Source: Brachybacterium squillarum M-6-3 (GTDB lineage: Bacteria; Actinomycetota; Actinomycetes; Actinomycetales; Dermabacteraceae). From it: a stretch of DNA of 64,000 nt. The position numbers were made by a program, and so were the translations under genes. Shown piece after piece: positions 56,798 through 64,000 of the stretch; positions within the stretch are counted from its first letter, which is position 1, and each line of letters starts with the position of its first letter. The notes below the pieces were generated by a model that saw nothing but the letters and a program-made list of their open reading frames with translations, did not search any database and was not told the DNA's origin. The stretch spans positions 310,001 to 374,000 of the forward strand of contig NZ_AGBX01000007.1 in assembly GCF_000225825.1 (NCBI RefSeq), written 5' to 3'.

Positions 56798-57577
56798 TCA
56801 GCCCCAGCGGCCCAGCAGGGCGCTCAGCACGACCAGGGCGGCGGGCCCGGCGGTGGAGGAGCGCAGCACCTCGGGGCCCAGCAGCACGCTCCGGGCGCCG
56901 AGGGCCCGCAGGTCCTCCAGCTCCTGCTCGGCGATGCCGCCCTCGGGGCCGACCACGACGACGATCTCCGTCGCCTGGGTCCCCCGCAGTTCCGCGGCCA
57001 GGGACAGCAGAGGCGTGGACTCCTGCTCGTGCAGCACCAGCACCAGGGCGCCCGTGTCGATGCGCGCGAGCAGCCGCGCGGTGAGCTCGCGGCCCGCGGC
57101 GGGCTCCTCCACCGTCGGGATGCCGGGGCGGCGGGACTGCTTGACGGCGGCGCGGACGGCCGACTCCCAACGGGCGCGGCCCTTGCGCAGCTTCTCGCCG
57201 CGCCAGACCGAGACGGAGCGGCCCGCGATCCAGGGGATCACCGCGTCCACGCCCAGCTCGGTGGCGGTCTCGACGGCCTGCTCGTCGCGTCCGCCGGTGG
57301 CGAGGGCCTGCACCAGGGTCAGTCGCGGCGTGCGGGGCGCGGCCGGGCTCGGATCGGCCAGCAGCCTCAGCTCCAAGGACTCCTTGTGCGCGGCCGTCAC
57401 CTCGGCGCGGGCCTGCCGGCCGGGGGCGTCGCTGAGCAGCAGCTGCTCCCCCACCGCCAGCCGCGCCGCCTTGGCGGCGTGGCGGCCCTCCTCCCCGTCC
57501 AGGGTCAGGGCGTCGCCGGCGCGGGCGCCGTCGAGGGCGTCCGCGTCCACCAGGAAGGCGGCGGGGGTGGTGGGCAT
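56798..57577 (-). CDS. rsmE: 16S rRNA (uracil(1498)-N(3))-methyltransferase
   Basis: SPOUT-class rRNA methyltransferase of 259 aa. N-terminal PUA-like part (GEEGRHAAKAARLAVGEQLLLSD), then GRDEQAVETATELGVDAVIPWIAGRSVSVW and the knot region VVVGPEGGIAEQELEDL with LLGPEVLRSSTAGPAAL. Follows dnaJ by 22 bases in the hrcA-dnaJ-rsmE operon. Confidence 0.94.
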   Translation of the reverse strand: MPTTPAAFLVDADALDGARAGDALTLDGEEGRHAAKAARLAVGEQLLLSDAPGRQARAEVTAAHKESLELRLLADPSPAAPRTPRLTLVQALATGGRDEQAVETATELGVDAVIPWIAGRSVSVWRGEKLRKGRARWESAVRAAVKQSRRPGIPTVEEPAAGRELTARLLARIDTGALVLVLHEQESTPLLSLAAELRGTQATEIVVVVGPEGGIAEQELEDLRALGARSVLLGPEVLRSSTAGPAALVVLSALLGRWG

Positions 57578-57599
57578 CGGGGGTGCTCCTGGTCCCGGA

Positions 57600-58730
57600 T
57601 CAGAGTTCGCGCAGGCGCTCGCGGAGCTTGGCGAAGGGGCCGTGGTGGCCGCGGGGCCGGGTGACCTCGTCGCCGCGGAGGGTGGCGAACTGCTCCAGCA
57701 GCTCGCGCTGCTCCTCGGTGAGGGAGGTGGGCACGTCCACGTCGAGCACCACGCGGATGTCGCCGCGGCGCTCGCGGCGCAGCGGGGTCACGCCGAGGCC
57801 CTTGAGGGTGATCTCGTCGCCGGGCTGGGCGCCCGGGCGGACCTCCACCTCCTGCACCCCGTCGAAGGTCTCCAGCGGGATGGTGGCGCCGAGCGCGGCG
57901 GAGGTCATCGGCAGCGCGATGGTGGTGACCAGGTCGTCGCCGTCGCGGGTGAACTCCTCGTGGGGGGTCACCTGCAGCTCCACGAACAGGTCGCCGGAGG
58001 GGCCACCGGCCTCACCGGTCTCGCCCTCGCCGCGGAGCTGGATGCGGGTGCCGTTCTCCACGCCGGAGGGGATGCGCACGGTGACCTCGCGCTCGGCGGC
58101 GGTGCGGCCGTGCCCGGAGCAGGCGGTGCAGGGCGAGGCGATCACGTCGCCGTGGCCCTCGCAGGTGGGGCAGGGCGCCATCGTGACCATCTGGCCCAGC
58201 AGGGACTGGGCGACGCGCTGCACGTGGCCGCTGCCGTTGCAGGCGGTGCAGCGGGTGGGGGAGGTGCCCGGCTCCGCGCAGCAGCCCTCGCAGCGCTCGC
58301 AGAGCACGGCGGTGCGGAAGGTGACGGCCTGCTCGGTGCCGAAGACGACGTCGCGCAGGTCGATCTTCACCCGGCGCAGGATGTCGCCACCGCGGCGCTG
58401 ACGGGGCACGGGGCCCTGGTTGCGGCCGCGCATGCCGGTGGCCCCGGCGAACATGTCGAAGATGTCGTTGACGTCGAAGCCCATGCCGCCGGCGCCGGGG
58501 AAGCCGCCCCCGCCCATGCCGGGCCCGCCGCCCATGTCGTACTGGCGGCGCTTGTCCTCGTGGGCGAGCGTCTCGTAGGCCTGGGAGACCTTCTTGAACT
58601 TCTCCGCGGCCTCCGGATCGGGGTTCACGTCCGGATGCAGGGTACGGGCGAGCTTCCGGTACGCCTTCTTGATCTCCTCGGTGGAGGCGTCGCGGGAGAC
58701 GCCGAGGAGCTCGTAGTAGTCGTCGTTCAC
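57600..58730 (-). CDS. dnaJ: Chaperone DnaJ (DnaJ2 type)
   Basis: Co-chaperone of DnaK, 376 aa. J-domain with HPD ([10 protein letters not shown]) at residues about 1-70, a Gly-rich linker ([19 protein letters not shown]), a cysteine-rich zinc domain and C-terminal substrate-binding domains. The first zinc repeat reads CERCEGCC, not the usual CxxCxGxG; the others are regular ([24 protein letters not shown]). The second dnaJ copy type, paired with hrcA. Confidence 0.94.
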   Translation of the reverse strand: MNDDYYELLGVSRDASTEEIKKAYRKLARTLHPDVNPDPEAAEKFKKVSQAYETLAHEDKRRQYDMGGGPGMGGGGFPGAGGMGFDVNDIFDMFAGATGMRGRNQGPVPRQRRGGDILRRVKIDLRDVVFGTEQAVTFRTAVLCERCEGCCAEPGTSPTRCTACNGSGHVQRVAQSLLGQMVTMAPCPTCEGHGDVIASPCTACSGHGRTAAEREVTVRIPSGVENGTRIQLRGEGETGEAGGPSGDLFVELQVTPHEEFTRDGDDLVTTIALPMTSAALGATIPLETFDGVQEVEVRPGAQPGDEITLKGLGVTPLRRERRGDIRVVLDVDVPTSLTEEQRELLEQFATLRGDEVTRPRGHHGPFAKLRERLREL

Positions 58731-58808
58731 CTGGTGGTCCTCACTGGCAGGTCGGGGTCGTGTCCGCGCGGGGCGCGGTGGTCGGGAGGCGGCGCGGGGG
58801 CCGCCGGG

Positions 58809-59819
58809 TCATTCGAGGTAGCGGGAGACGTAGCGGGCGATGGCCTGCACGGTGGAGATGCCGGCGACGTAGTCCATCCGCGAGGGGCCGAGGATCGCCA
58901 GGTGCGAGCCGGCGCCGTAGCCCGCGCCCACGACGGCGGCCTGGTTCAGGGCCTGGTCGCTGAGCTCGGAGCCGATGCGCACCTCGACGGCGCCCGGGGA
59001 GGCGTGCATCTCGGTGAACAGGCGCATCAGCACCAGCTGCTCCTCCAGCACGTCCAGCAGCGGCTCGACGTCGCGGGCGAAGTCCTCGGCGGAGCGGGCC
59101 AGGTTCGCGGTGCCCGCGAGCATGATCCGTCCCTCGGCGCGGGTGGCGGCGAGCCCCACCAGTGCCTCGACGGCCTCCGCGGCGGCGGAGCGGTCCGCGG
59201 GCGGCACGGTCTCCAGCAGGTCCGAGAGCGGCCCGGCCAGGTCGGTCACCTCGCGGCCGGAGACGGCCCGGTTCATGCGGTCACGCAGGTCGGTGTAGAA
59301 CTCGGCGGCGGGGCCGGGGGTGACGGGCACGGTGCGCTGGTCCACACGGCCGGACTCGGTGATCAGCACCACCAGGAGCAGCGACTCGGCGACCTTCACC
59401 AGCTCCAGGTGGCGGATGCGGGCCTGGCGCCGGGCCGGGTACTGCACCATCGCGACCTGCTGGGTGAGCTGGGCCATCAGCCGCACGGTGCGGCCCAGCA
59501 GCTCCTCCACGTCGCCGACGTCCTCCAGCAGGGTGCGGATGGCGCGGCGCTCGGGGACGGAGAGCGGCTTGACGGTGGCGACGTGGTCGACGAAGGCGCG
59601 GTAGCCCTTGTCGGTGGGCACGCGCCCGGCCGAGGTGTGGGGCTGGGTGATCAGCCCCTCCTCCTCCAGCACCGACATGTCGTTGCGCACCGTCGCGGCG
59701 GAGACGCCCAGCTCGTGGCGCTCCAGCAGCGACTTCGAGCCGACGGGCTCGCGGGTGGAGACGTAGTCCTCGACGATGGCGCCGAGGATCTGCAGCTTCC
59801 GGGTGTCCGTCCTGCTCAC
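58809..59819 (-). CDS. hrcA: Heat-inducible transcription repressor HrcA
   Basis: Repressor of class I heat-shock genes, 336 aa. Winged helix: KLQILGAIVEDYVSTREPVGSKSLLERHELGVSAATVRNDMSVLEEEG, then HTSAGRVPTDKGYRAFVD. It binds CIRCE; one lies 74 bases upstream, so the hrcA-dnaJ-rsmE operon is autoregulated. GTG start at 59819 with poorly spaced GGAG; longer frame is a shadow. Confidence 0.95.
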   Translation of the reverse strand: MSRTDTRKLQILGAIVEDYVSTREPVGSKSLLERHELGVSAATVRNDMSVLEEEGLITQPHTSAGRVPTDKGYRAFVDHVATVKPLSVPERRAIRTLLEDVGDVEELLGRTVRLMAQLTQQVAMVQYPARRQARIRHLELVKVAESLLLVVLITESGRVDQRTVPVTPGPAAEFYTDLRDRMNRAVSGREVTDLAGPLSDLLETVPPADRSAAAEAVEALVGLAATRAEGRIMLAGTANLARSAEDFARDVEPLLDVLEEQLVLMRLFTEMHASPGAVEVRIGSELSDQALNQAAVVGAGYGAGSHLAILGPSRMDYVAGISTVQAIARYVSRYLE

Positions 59820-59893
59820 CTCCGACTCAGCTCGACGGGACCGCGTCCGCCTCCCGGGGCCCAGCGGGAGAGCGCCGACGGCGGGCACCGATG

Positions 59894-59920
59894 TTGGCAC
59901 CCGAGGCCGCCGAGTGCCAA
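59894..59920. promoter_or_regulatory. CIRCE element
   Basis: TTGGCACCC - 9 bases - GAGTGCCAA: 9-9-9 inverted repeat, one mismatch between arms and close to consensus TTAGCACTC-N9-GAGTGCTAA. TAGGAT (minus, 59920-59925) just upstream could be the -10 box, so HrcA would cover the hrcA transcript start. The divergent DUF3097 gene starts 61 bases away and may also be affected. Confidence 0.9.
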
Positions 59921-59981
59921 TCCTACGCGCCGTCGGCGGGGCGCACGGGGAGGTGTTCGCCACGGGTGTACGGTGCCGACC

Positions 59982-60860
59982 GTGCCCGCCCCCGATCGCT
60001 TCCCCGACCGGTACGGCCCGGACGTGCTCTCCGCCGGCCCGCCGTCCCACCATCGACGCCGTCCCGCCGCCCGCGCCGTGCCCGTGCAGCGCGACCTCGT
60101 CGTCGAGGAGGCCGCCACCGGCTTCACCGGCGCCGTCACCCGGCTGGAGAAGATCGCCGGCGACGTGGTGGTCGAGCTCGAGGACAGTCGCGGCGTGCGC
60201 CGCTCCTTCCCGCTGGGCCCCGGATTCATGATCGACGGGAAGCCCGTCGTCCTGGAGCGCCCGAAGGCCGCCGCGCCCACCGGAACCAAGCGCTCCGCCA
60301 GCGGCTCCGTGTACGTCGAGGGTGCCGCCGCCCGCACCGCCCGCGCCTCCCGCATCTGGGTGGAGGGCAAGCACGATGCCGAGCTGGTGCAGAAGGTGTG
60401 GGGCCACGATCTGCGGATCGAGGGCGTGGTGGTCGAGCAGCTCGACGGCGCCGACAACCTCGCCGAGCGGGTGCGGGACTTCGCCCCCTCCCCCGGTCGT
60501 CGCCTCGGGATCCTGGTGGACCACCTGGTGACCGGCTCCAAGGAGTCGCGGATCGCGGCCGAGGTGATCCGGCTGCCCGGCGCGCGCGGCAACGTGACCG
60601 TGCTCGGCCATCCCTACGTCGACGTGTGGCAGGCGGTGCGTCCGGCCCGCGTGGGCCTGCGGTCCTGGCCGCACGTCCCCAAGGGCACCGACATCAAGGT
60701 GGGCACGCTCAAGGCGCTGGGCTGGCCCCACGCCGAGCAGGCCGACATCGCCCAGGGCTGGCAGCGGATCCTCTCCACGGTGCGCTCCTACGCCGATGTG
60801 GAGCCGACGCTCTCCGGCCGGATCGAGGAGCTCATCGACTTCGTGACCGTCGAGGAGTGA
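59982..60860 (+). CDS. DUF3097 family protein with TOPRIM-like segment
   Basis: A 292-aa member of the actinobacterial DUF3097 family, function unknown. After a variable N-terminus (FPDRYGPDVLSAGPP) it shows SRIWVEGKHDAELVQKVWG, with the Glu of a TOPRIM-like fold, then GVVVEQLDGADNL and LGILVDHLVTGSKESRIA, where the DxD-type acid would be. These resemble RNase M5-type TOPRIM domains. GTG start; divergent from hrcA. Confidence 0.87.
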   Translation: MPAPDRFPDRYGPDVLSAGPPSHHRRRPAARAVPVQRDLVVEEAATGFTGAVTRLEKIAGDVVVELEDSRGVRRSFPLGPGFMIDGKPVVLERPKAAAPTGTKRSASGSVYVEGAAARTARASRIWVEGKHDAELVQKVWGHDLRIEGVVVEQLDGADNLAERVRDFAPSPGRRLGILVDHLVTGSKESRIAAEVIRLPGARGNVTVLGHPYVDVWQAVRPARVGLRSWPHVPKGTDIKVGTLKALGWPHAEQADIAQGWQRILSTVRSYADVEPTLSGRIEELIDFVTVEE

Positions 60861-60938
60861 GCGCGGCCGCCGGGGCCTGGGGGCTATCCCCCGACTGACC
60901 GGACGGCTTCCTCCGTGGGTGGGTCGAGGCGTGATCGT

Positions 60939-60944
60939 TAGGCT
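60939..60944 (+). promoter_or_regulatory. Candidate -10 box of the DUF4870 gene
   Basis: TAGGCT 57 bases before the DUF4870 start, in a gap of 140 bases after the DUF3097 gene. A small stem (GGGGG-CTAT-CCCCC, 60879-60892) upstream may end the DUF3097 transcript. Confidence 0.4.
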
Positions 60945-61000
60945 GGTGCCATCACCGTCCGGCCCGGCCCGATCAGCCGGGACGATCACCAGGAGGGGCC

Positions 61001-61882
61001 ATGAGCCAGAATCCGCAGAATCCGTACCCGCACGATCCCTTCGACCAGGAGCCGGGTGCCGCCGAGAGCGCCGCCGCGCCGCAGGGTGAGGGTGCGCCGC
61101 AGGATGCCGCTGCGCAGGATCCGTCCGGGCAGGATCCGTCCTGGCAGGATGCGTCCGGGCAGGATCCCTCGACGCTGCCCGGCGCCCCCGCCGAGGGTGC
61201 CTACGATCCCTACGCCGCGCCGGACGCCGCGGCCGGTGACCCGTACGGTCAGCACTCGCCTTACGGTCAGCCCACCGGGGAGCAGAACTACGACGCCCCG
61301 AACGCCACCTCGGGCGCGGCCGGAGCCACCGGCCCCGCGAGCGGCGAGCAGTCCGGCGCCGGCTGGGCCGCGGCCGGTGGTGCCGCCGGTGGTGCCTATG
61401 CCGCCGGTGGTGCCTATGCCGCCGGGCAGGGTCAGGGCGGCCAGCAGGCCCCCGGCGCCGCGCCCGCCGTGAAGGGCGTCTACGACGGCCAGCTCACCGG
61501 GCAGCCGATCTCCGACTCCGACTCGCGGCTGTGGGCGATGTTCTCCCAGCTCTCCGTGGTGATCGGCCACCTGCTCAGCTGGGGCTTCCTCGGCTGGCTG
61601 GGCCCGCTGATCATCTTCCTGGTCTACAAGGACCGCGACCGCTTCGTCCGCTTCAACGCGGCCGAGGCGCTGAACGGCGCGATCGCCGTGGTCATCGCGC
61701 AGGTGGTGCTCGCCGTGGTGCTCGGCATCTTCGGTGTCGTCACCCTCGGCTTCGGCTTCGCCCTGTTCCCGCTGGTGGGCGTTCCTGCACTGCTGCAGCT
61801 GATCTTCTCGATCATCGGCGCCGTCAAGGCCAACCAGGGCCAGTGGTGGAACTACCCGCTGAACATCCGCTTCGTGCGCTGA
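61001..61882 (+). CDS. DUF4870 membrane protein with long low-complexity N-terminus
   Basis: A 293-aa protein. Residues 1-160 are low-complexity, rich in Pro, Gly, Ala, Gln and Tyr, with repeats of QDPSGQDPSWQDASGQDPS and GGAYAAGGAYAAG. The C-terminal about 130 residues form the DUF4870 (Tic20-like) domain: SRLWAMFSQLSVVIGHLLSWGFLGWLGPLIIFLVYK, FVRFNAAEALN, two further hydrophobic helices, and the end WWNYPLNIRFVR. Function unknown. The two codon runs coding GAYA are near-identical DNA repeats, prone to slippage. Confidence 0.88.
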   Translation: MSQNPQNPYPHDPFDQEPGAAESAAAPQGEGAPQDAAAQDPSGQDPSWQDASGQDPSTLPGAPAEGAYDPYAAPDAAAGDPYGQHSPYGQPTGEQNYDAPNATSGAAGATGPASGEQSGAGWAAAGGAAGGAYAAGGAYAAGQGQGGQQAPGAAPAVKGVYDGQLTGQPISDSDSRLWAMFSQLSVVIGHLLSWGFLGWLGPLIIFLVYKDRDRFVRFNAAEALNGAIAVVIAQVVLAVVLGIFGVVTLGFGFALFPLVGVPALLQLIFSIIGAVKANQGQWWNYPLNIRFVR

Positions 61883-62218
61883 TCCACCCCACTGCCTGAC
61901 CACCGACGCCCCCGGGAGCCCCGCTCCCGGGGGCGTCGCCATGCCCGGGCACCCTCACGTCACGGCGATCCCCCACACGCCAGGCTTCAACCCGGCGCCG
62001 AGATCCGCGTTCGGGTTCCTGTGGGGGCTCAGGGCAGCCCGAATGCGGATCTCGACCAGCCCAGAAGGCCCAGGCAGGCACGACGCGCCATCGAACTCTT
62101 CATCGTTGCGTCCTCCGGCGCTCATCGGCGCAATCGTGAAGAGCTCGGTGTGGTCGGCGGGAGGAGAGGACCGAGGGGTGGCCGGGCGGAGGGGCGGGCG
62201 CGTCGCACGTCGCCTCCG
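61883..62218. other. 336-bp gene-free region with nested inverted repeats
   Basis: Holds the DUF4870 terminator and, beyond it, two further dyads: CGAGATCCGC-G-TTCGGG (61999-62015) with its complement at 62038-62054 (one mismatch), and 62093-62110 with 62129-62146 (14 of 18). The only open frame here (plus, from 61941) is not protein-like. The region lies between two convergent genes. Confidence 0.5.
61905..61937. terminator. Terminator of the DUF4870 gene
   Basis: Perfect 15-base stem (61905-61919 with 61923-61937), 3-base loop, 22 bases after the stop. Confidence 0.85.
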
Positions 62219-63436
62219 TCAGGGGACGAGGTCGCGGATGACGGCGTCGGCGAGGAGGCGGCCGGAGCGGGTGAGGACGAGGCGCCCGTCCTGCGCAGCC
62301 GCGGGGTCGAGGTGGCCACGCCGGACGTGCACCCCGATCTGGTCGCGGGTCTCCTCCGGCACGGCGGTGATCGGCAGGCCGTCGGCGATGCGCAGCTCCA
62401 GCAGGATCCGCTCCAGCGCCCGGGTCCCGTCGTCCAGGGTCTCGCTCTCGGCCACCGGCAGCGTGCCCTGGTCGAGCATGCCCGCGTATCGGCTGGGGTG
62501 CTTCACGTTCCAGGCGCGCATCCCCCGACGGTGGCGGTGGGCGCCGGGGCCGATGCCCCACCAGTCGGCGCCGCGCCAGTAGGCCAGGTTGTGGCGGCTG
62601 CGGTGCGCGGGGGTGCGGGCGAAGTTGGAGACCTCGTACCAGGAGAGCCCGGCCGCGGTGGCGAGGTCGTCGATCAGCTCGTACTTGTCGGCCATGTCGT
62701 CGCCGTCGGGCTCGGCCAGCTCGCCGCGGCGCAGCTGCCGGGCCATCGCCGTGTTGCCCTCGATGATCAGCGAGTACGCCGAGAGGTGGTCCACCCCGCA
62801 GGCCAGCGCGGCACGCACGGAGGTCTCCACGTCCGCCAGGGTCTCCCCCGGGGTGCCGTAGATCAGGTCCAGGGAGACCTCGAGCCCGGCCTCGCGGGCC
62901 CAGGCCACCACCTGCGGCACCCGCTCCGGGTCGTGGGTGCGGTCCAGGGTGGCCAGCACCGAGCGCACCGCCGACTGCATGCCGAAGGAGACGCGGGTGA
63001 TGCCGCCCTCGGCGAGCCGGGCCAGGGACTCACGGCTCACCGAGTCGGGGTTCGCCTCGGCGGTGACCTCGGCGTCCTCGGCCAGGGGGATCAGGGAGCG
63101 CAGGTGGGACAGCATCGCCACCAGGTCCTCGGCGGGCAGCAGGGTGGGGGTGCCGCCGCCGAAGAACACGGTGTCCACCCGCTCGTACTCGACGCCCGCC
63201 GCGCGGTCGTCGGCCAGCACCAGGTCCATCTCGCGCATCGCGTTGGCGGGGTACTCGCGCTGCGAGCCTCCGCCGCCGAGCTCGGTCGCGGTGTAGGTGT
63301 TGAAGTCGCAGTAGCCACAGCGCACCGCGCAGAAGGGCACGTGGATGTAGACGGACAGCCCGTGCGGGTCCGGGCGGCCGCCCGCCGCGGCGGCGTCGTC
63401 GAGGGCGGTCGGGGCGAGCGGCGCGGCCTCAGCCAC
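62219..63436 (-). CDS. hemW: Radical SAM haem chaperone HemW
   Basis: HemW (405 aa) inserts haem into proteins; formerly called oxygen-independent coproporphyrinogen oxidase. Radical SAM cysteines VPFCAVRCGYCDF (C-x3-C-x2-C), then FFGGGTPTLL, SFGMQSAVRSVL, DLIYGTPGE and HLSAYSL, with a C-terminal HemN-like domain (FARTPAHRSRHNLAYWRGADWWGIGPGAH). GTG start overlaps the end of the MOSC gene by eight bases. Confidence 0.94.
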   Translation of the reverse strand: MAEAAPLAPTALDDAAAAGGRPDPHGLSVYIHVPFCAVRCGYCDFNTYTATELGGGGSQREYPANAMREMDLVLADDRAAGVEYERVDTVFFGGGTPTLLPAEDLVAMLSHLRSLIPLAEDAEVTAEANPDSVSRESLARLAEGGITRVSFGMQSAVRSVLATLDRTHDPERVPQVVAWAREAGLEVSLDLIYGTPGETLADVETSVRAALACGVDHLSAYSLIIEGNTAMARQLRRGELAEPDGDDMADKYELIDDLATAAGLSWYEVSNFARTPAHRSRHNLAYWRGADWWGIGPGAHRHRRGMRAWNVKHPSRYAGMLDQGTLPVAESETLDDGTRALERILLELRIADGLPITAVPEETRDQIGVHVRRGHLDPAAAQDGRLVLTRSGRLLADAVIRDLVP

Positions 63437-64000
63437 GGCTGCCGGTCAGACGCTCGATGCGGGCGGTGATCTCGCGGTGCAGCCCGGCCCCGGACTCCTC
63501 GGACCAGACGGCGAGCCGCTCGGCGAGCTCCCGGTCGCGGGTGCCGGCGTAGCAGGCGGCGACGGTCACGCCGTGCCCCGGGGTCGAGACCACGCGCAGC
63601 GCATCGCCGGCCTCGACGTTCCCGGGGGTGGTCACCCGCACGTACACGCCGGTGCGGCCGCGCTGGTGGTACCGGGCGCGGAAGTCCTCGGTGCCCATCC
63701 AGCGCTGGAAGGTCATGCAGGGGGTGCGGGGCGCGGTCACCTCGAGCACGGCGGTGCCGACCTCCAGCACCGCCCCGATCTCCAGGTCGTCGATCGCCAG
63801 GCCGCGGACGGAGAGGTTCTCCCCGAGAGTCCCGGCGGGCAGCTCGCGGTCGAGCTCGCCCGACCAGTGCTCCCGCTCGGTCTCGTCGATCAGGTAGACG
63901 GCCTGGTCGGGCCCGCCGTGGTGGGCGCGGTCCGCCTGCACGTCGGCGTACAGCCCCAGCGGCCCGACGGCGACGGGGCCGGAGACGGGCCGCTTGTCGA
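63429..64000 (-). CDS. MOSC domain protein (cut by right window edge)
   Basis: About 190 residues of a MOSC-domain protein are present; the N-terminus lies beyond base 64000. Visible: KRPVSGPVAVGPLGLYADVQADRAHHGGPDQAVYLID, LGENLSVRGL and the PCMTFQRWMG segment with the likely catalytic cysteine. MOSC proteins handle molybdenum cofactor sulfur chemistry; this YiiM-like form acts on N-hydroxylated bases. Coupled to hemW. A GTG at 63941 could act as start but the homologous part continues upstream of it. Confidence 0.9.
   Translation of the reverse strand, partial: DKRPVSGPVAVGPLGLYADVQADRAHHGGPDQAVYLIDETEREHWSGELDRELPAGTLGENLSVRGLAIDDLEIGAVLEVGTAVLEVTAPRTPCMTFQRWMGTEDFRARYHQRGRTGVYVRVTTPGNVEAGDALRVVSTPGHGVTVAACYAGTRDRELAERLAVWSEESGAGLHREITARIERLTGSRG

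Noticed and set aside
55764-60860. A 1698-codon open frame on the plus strand
   Set aside because: Only its last 292 codons (DUF3097, from 59982) are a real gene; the rest is antisense to the HIT, rsmE, dnaJ and hrcA genes.
61941-62582. A 213-codon open frame on the plus strand
   Set aside because: Runs through inverted repeats and then antisense to hemW; no recognisable domain.

Overview
The window is very GC-rich chromosomal DNA from an actinobacterium. Actinobacterial hallmark genes include a GlnE/GlnA2 pair, polyphosphate glucokinase, the DUF3052, DUF3145 and DUF3097 families, homodimeric AceE next to fabD-fabH-acpP-fabF, and the long form of LeuA. Many starts are GTG, genes are often coupled by ATGA overlaps, and terminators are GC-rich stems without T-tracts. 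The two-piece lycopene cyclase followed by crtT/crtU-like genes and a P450 points to Micrococcales. A Brachybacterium-like member of Dermabacteraceae is my best guess, but only an inference.

Left part (1-20.7 kb): glnE (cut by the window edge), glnA2, a lipoprotein, panB, a SPOR-like small protein, map, ppgK and the RNase P RNA; yaaA; a sufS-sufU-Nif3-like operon; an MFS transporter, a small membrane protein and a PrmC-like methyltransferase; AraC plus a LysE exporter; an RraA-like protein coupled to one of two tandem paralogous lipoproteins. From about 15.9 to 20.7 kb lies an accessory block: a membrane protein and a PBP2a-like transpeptidase divergent from a LysR regulator and a cytosolic penicillin-recognising-type protein. 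The last two resemble the blaA/blaB regulatory pair of Streptomyces cacaoi. The block ends beside a tRNA-Val gene.

Middle (20.7-46 kb): DUF3052 and aceE; fabD-fabH-acpP-fabF; DUF3145; an OsmC-like/def pair; tRNA-Asn and a CAU-anticodon tRNA; a five-gene ATGA-coupled aromatic carotenoid tailoring operon (crtYc-crtYd-crtT-crtU-P450); dnaG-dgt-dusB; a broken SRPBCC gene and a luciferase-like monooxygenase; a large near-perfect palindrome; glyS; and a zinc uptake operon znuABC-zur-DedA with a Zur-type operator at its first codon.

Right part (46-64 kb): uppS and recO; an EcsC-like gene; a divergent LysR/EamA exporter pair; a 5'-truncated SDR remnant; leuA with a leucine-rich leader peptide; the HIT-phoH-ybeY-era operon; an FMN reductase; hrcA-dnaJ-rsmE under a CIRCE element; DUF3097; a DUF4870 membrane protein; hemW and a MOSC protein cut by the right edge.

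Most of the window is conserved housekeeping. The most novel candidates are the blaA/blaB-like regulated PBP locus, the carotenoid tailoring operon with a P450 lacking its I-helix acid, the leuA attenuator with rare CTT codons, and the 78-bp palindrome between convergent genes.
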